A stretch of 35,434 nucleotides of DNA from positions 90,639 through 126,072 of the forward strand of contig WELA01007952.1 of the NCBI GenBank assembly GCA_009602735.1, written 5' to 3'. A program made the position numbers and the translations under genes. Below are positions 31,600 to 35,434 of this stretch, piece by piece; positions within the stretch are counted from its first letter, which is position 1, and each line of letters starts with the position of its first letter. The notes beneath the pieces were generated by a model. The model saw only the letters and a list, made by a program, of their open reading frames with translations, did no database searches and was not told the origin of the DNA. The stretch comes from Mesotaenium endlicherianum (Eukaryota > Streptophyta > Zygnematophyceae > Zygnematales > Mesotaeniaceae).

Positions 31600-33345
31600 G
31601 CCCCAAGTAATTTGTATTTTTAAATTATTGCAATCAGTGTGACCAATATGCTTCTTTTTACCCAATACTTGTCATAGGATTGTAACCAATAGTGCACATT
31701 CTGGATAAAGCTGCTGAAATTGCACCATAGTTAATGTTGTATACCACATCTTGTGGGATTTATGATTCTCATATTTGACATTGTATGCGATGCAAAATGA
31801 TAAGGAGGATGGTAACGAGCATATTTATAAATTTCTTTTTTATTTTAATTATCTTTATTTCAGCTTTTGTCACTTTCTCTTCCGAAACAAAGTCACTAAA
31901 CCTTTTTGTATCAGATCCATGGCTTCGTCAACGTCCTTTAACAATTTCCAAAGGAAAACCATGGTCGGGCTCGCTCATTTGGCAGCCATGGCTGTTAAAG
32001 ATGAGTAAACAACGACGAGCATCTTACTCGTGAAACTCCATGATACGTGCTGGGTTTACCCTATTTTACAATCATTGTGTTTTACACAAGCTCAAAAGTG
32101 CGTGCGAGCTTTGAAATAAGTGATTGTCATCATCTGTCCGAAGCACAGGTCTTGTAAACTACGTAAAATACTCATGTAAGCATCAAGAGTTTGCATCGTA
32201 GAATAACCCCCATGTTCACGTATCAAATGTATGCGCTCATTATTATATTTATCAAGAAATCATTTACGGTAACATACGAAGAACAAACATTCACGAGACA
32301 CTCTCTTAGGAGTATATATTTTAATGAAAAACAATATTTTTAATTTAATCCATGATTTATCATATTTATGTGACTGTCAATGTTTTGGACAATGACTGTG
32401 ACTGTTTTGAGCAAAAGGGGATCCATGAGTGTCGTCGGCGGCCGGGCCAACTCGATTTCAGGATAATTGCGAGAAAACAAAAACAAGAGCAAAGTTTACT
32501 TTGCACTTTGAGAGCATTTCCCAACCTTTGTAAGTCGCTACAAAATTCTTTAAGATTTGTGTCTTGAAGTTGCAACATTTTAGTGCACATCAAAAGTGTG
32601 GTTTGAAGTCCAACCAACGTTGAGGTTCTTTTGTGCATATACCCTGAAGCATAAATATAAATAATATTGAATTTATGTTGAATTGTGAGGTCCGTGTAGA
32701 CTCCGGAGGACTTCTTGTTTCCTTCCACTCACTTAAGGTGATCCAATATGTCGTGGCGGTGTCGCGGTTTCCATGAGAACGTCACTGACAATAACGTCCA
32801 ATACATAACATCTTGTAGCGACACTTAGGGTGCAGTTCTCCAAGCGCGCGAGGGCGCCCATGCCCTGCCCGAGCCAACCCAAGGCTGCCCGTTAGCAGAT
32901 CCCAGACTGACCCCAGCGGGCCAGAATGGCCCGGAGCCACAAGCCGCCGAGATACGTGCGCCACGCACACCTAGGGGACCTACGAATTTCGTTTTCTAGG
33001 CTCCTACGATGGAGGGCCTCCGACAGGCCTCCGATCAGAATTGTTTCCGACGGGCCCATTTTTGTCTCTAGGGTTGCTACCTCATCTTGTCGCATGTTAT
33101 CAGAGAGGGCATGAGTGCATATCGGATGTGGTGTGTATGTGCGTAATCCGCAGGACCAAAGAGTAGCGTCTTACATAGTGTACAAAGCTATCCTAGGGCA
33201 TTAAATTTCGGAGGAGTCTTCGTTGTTAAGAACATCCACATATTGTTTCGTTACCTGCCCAAGTTCTGTCGATGGAAACAATACTGCATCTCAAAACGTG
33301 AGAAGCGTGTGAAGCCTGCATAGCAGGGTGTGGACCTTTCTAAGC
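31600..33345. other. intergenic region before the NST1-like gene
   Basis: AT-rich to about 32800, then abruptly GC-richer toward the gene. Short frames at 31785-32033 and 32352-32728 have no recognisable domain. The 33000-33345 segment presumably contains the promoter and 5' UTR of the next gene; a GGCCTCCGA direct repeat lies at about 33013-33033. I see no clear TATA box. Confidence 0.45.
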
Positions 33346-35064
33346 ATGTGCATATTGTGCGTGGCAAGTCGCTGGTCCCGGCGGGCATTCACCATGTTGC
33401 CCTGGCTTATTGTTCCTCTTTGTATAGTATGGGCTCTCTCCCAGCTGCTTCCTGCCGGCTGGCGGTTTGAGGTCACATCACCACGAGTTGCTTGTGTGGC
33501 CGTTCTTCTGATGTCGCTAGCTTGGTACGAAATTGTGATGCCACGACTGCAAGAGTGGCGCACGCGTCGTTCTGCCGAGCTCCGCGAGCGTCGAAGAGTC
33601 CAGGCCCTGGAAGCTGCCAAGTGGCGCAAGGAGGCCACCAGGAAGTGCCGCAATTGCCTCTCTGCCTATAGGGACCAGGCTCCAGCGGGCGGCCGCTTCA
33701 TGTGCACGGTGTGCGGCCACGTGTCCCGGCGGCCTGTGCTCGACATACCCGGGCAGCCTCTGGGTCAATTGAGAGGCTCAGGGAAGAGCTGGCATGCTGA
33801 ATGGGCGGAAGCAGTGAGGTGTTGGGAAGGGAAGCTAGGGAGGGGGAAGTATGTGCTAGATTTCATACTCAGGGCGGCCTCATGCATTGCATGGCCTATT
33901 AGCTTGGCATGGGGGAGGGTCACCAGGTGGCAGCAGGAGGCCCATCAGGAGGAGGGTGAGGGGATGAGCAGGGGTAACAGGAGGGAGGAGGGGCCCCAGG
34001 AGAAAGGGGAGAGGGCGAGGCGGAAGGCGGAGGAGAAGCGGGTGGCGAGGCTGGAGAGGGAACAGCTGGAGGCTGAGGAGCGGCGGCAGCGCGAGGAAGT
34101 GGCCCGGCTGGTGGAGGAGCGGCGGCGCGCGCGCGACGAGGCTGAGCTGGAGGCCGCCGAGCGGGACCACGAGCTCGAGGCTGCCGCGGCGGAGAGGGAG
34201 AAGGAGCATCGCAGGGAGCGGGAGAACGAGAAGCGGCGACAGCAGAGAGCGGGCGGCGGCGGTAAGGACAGGTCTGAAAGGGGGGGTGGGGCCGGGGGTG
34301 GGGGCAGAGGAGGGGCTGCTGCTCCGGAGGATGTGCCTTCGGCTAAGGGGGGGGATGCTGATGGGAACAGGAAGAGGGAGAGAGGCAGTGCATCAGCGGT
34401 GCATGCGGAGAGCGCAGGCCACGCGCCGCCAGCTGTCACTTCGCCCGTGTCCTCTGGCTCCTCCTCCTCCTCCTTCCCCCATGCGCAAGCCCTGAGGCTG
34501 GAGAAGCAACAGGTGTCGTCCACTGAGGCCCCACCCCGAAGCACCTTTGGGAAGCTCCGAATGTCCGCCAAAGTGGCCCCCCTGAATGTGCCCAGCAACG
34601 CAGCAGCGCCACCTGTCGTGCAGCCCGCGCCAGCGCCAGCACCGCCGCCCAGCCAGAGGGCTAGCTTCTGGGGAAAGCACACGATCGTGGGCCCCAAGCG
34701 TGCGAGCGCCGGCCGCACGGCCCCTCCACCACCTGCTGCCACGTCATCTGCTGCCCCTGCCGGAGGCAGCCCCAAGGGGGCGGGGACCACAAGCGGGGCG
34801 CCCGTGACGCAGTCCCAGTCAGCGTGGGCTCGCCCGGTTCCCGCCTGGTCAGCAAACCCGTGGTCCCGCGCGTGGGGGCAGGGGGCTCCCACGACGGCGA
34901 CCCTGCCCAGCTGTCCTGCGCCTCTGACGCCCCCTCCCCGCCCGCAGTCTGCCCCCATCACGGGCAGCCCGCGGGACGACTGGTCGGTGGCCAACGGCAT
35001 CGCCCGTCCCCCCGGCCCGGCTGGCGGAGGAGACACCGATGTGGCCGGCAGAGCAGCACCCCAG
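33346..35064 (+). CDS. NST1-like membrane protein, first coding exon (gene continues past window)
   Basis: The ATG at 33346 begins MCILCVASRWSRR, which matches from memory the start of land-plant proteins annotated 'stress response NST1-like', so I prefer it to reading further upstream, where the only initiator would be a GTG. Residues about 17-36 and 47-65 are hydrophobic membrane segments. A basic helix (70-98) leads to a zinc-ribbon-like pair, C101-x2-C104 and C120-x2-C123, then RRPVLD. Residues about 205-315 are a charged coiled coil, followed by Gly-, Ser-, Pro- and Ala-rich low-complexity sequence. A donor CAG/GTATGG at 35064-35065 ends the exon after 573 codons in phase 0; the frame beyond it (to 35313) looks intronic. 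GC content is far above the rest of the window. The cellular role of the family is poorly known. Confidence 0.75.
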
Positions 35065-35434
35065 GTATGGAGAACTGTTGGTGATGTGGCTGGCCCAAAC
35101 TCCGCCCCCTTCCCCCCTTTACCTCACCTCCTCTTCGGGGGGGTGCTCTCCTTTTGCCCGTGCTTTGGTTTCCGGGCCCACCTCCTTTCTCCCTCTTGCG
35201 CCCTCTCCGGCACGCAGCAGCAACCAACCAACATGTTCTCCTCGTGTTTGCCGTGCAGACGCACGCCTGCCCTTGCGTCTGCTCTTTGCCCGGCCTTATG
35301 CAACGCGGAGTAGAGTCATTCAGCTCTGTGCCCTGCTCCCTGTTGAGCTTCCAGGCAGCGTGTGTGCCCTCTACGCCTGCTCTCTTTTCCCGTTGAAGAC
35401 TCCAGTGGGGAGGAGCTGAGAGGGGGAGGGGGGG

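Larger units (their letters stand above)
30110..31600 (+). pseudogene. decayed coiled-coil reading frame, split by a TRIM
   Basis: Either side of the TRIM the plus strand translates, with shifts of frame and several stops, into Glu/Ala/Arg-rich helical sequence, for example ASRVEEVDDRQRVAELLANL near 30380-30437 and EVEWMLDQIEAAHEAMMQEN near 31256-31315, ending around 31370-31580 with further in-frame stops. The composition (GC-rich, purine-rich plus strand) differs sharply from the AT-rich flanks. I read it as a long coiled-coil protein gene or a retroelement gene gone to ruin. The family is unknown, and the ends are approximate. Confidence 0.35.

Noticed and set aside
33945..35036. 363-codon open frame on the minus strand
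   Set aside because: It lies antisense to the GC-rich NST1-like exon; its Ser/Pro/Ala/Gly-rich translation is the shadow of that low-complexity sequence.

Overview
This is eukaryotic nuclear DNA, almost certainly from a streptophyte (green plant lineage). The evidence is a nine-exon ferritin with a plastid transit peptide and the plant-type N-terminal extension, a second nuclear gene with a bipartite twin-arginine thylakoid-lumen signal, a plant-type 'NST1-like' membrane protein gene, GT-AG introns throughout, and a chromodomain Ty3/Gypsy element primed like plant elements. I cannot fix the species. A charophycean alga or a non-seed plant would fit the mix of AT-rich intergenic DNA and very GC-rich coding DNA, but that is a guess.

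Layout: 1-4034 has no gene I can support. 4035-9820 (+) is a six-exon gene for a 301-aa predicted thylakoid-lumen protein; four of its five introns carry CA/CG alternating arrays. 11348-15981 (+) is the ferritin gene, 284 aa, whose ferroxidase centre has lost several canonical ligands. 15982-20200 is gene-poor and may hold a decayed Copia fragment. 20200-23100 is a nest of transposons: a 920-bp LTR-like element with a perfect 5-bp target duplication, two related hAT-type MITEs with 8-bp target duplications, and, inside the second MITE, an old solo LTR.

23154-29833 is a structurally complete, recently inserted chromodomain Ty3/Gypsy retrotransposon. It has 503-bp LTRs with 4 differences, a CATGT target duplication, PBS, gag, pol in the -1 frame, and a PPT. 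Gag and pol overlap at a textbook -1 frameshift signal: A-AAA-AAC in the gag frame, 10 nt, then a 7-bp hairpin that contains the gag stop. The solo LTR at 21687-22189 belongs to the same family. 30510-30985 (-) is a 476-bp TRIM with 139-bp LTRs that uses the same 12-nt primer site as the Gypsy element; it sits in a decayed coiled-coil reading frame. The window ends in the GC-rich first coding exon of the NST1-like gene (33346-35064).

The three host genes have no evident common pathway, although ferritin and the lumen protein are both predicted plastid proteins. The repeats give a relative chronology: MITE 2, then the solo LTR inside it, with the intact Gypsy element probably the youngest arrival. 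All exon structures come from reading frames, splice sites and phase agreement, not from transcripts.
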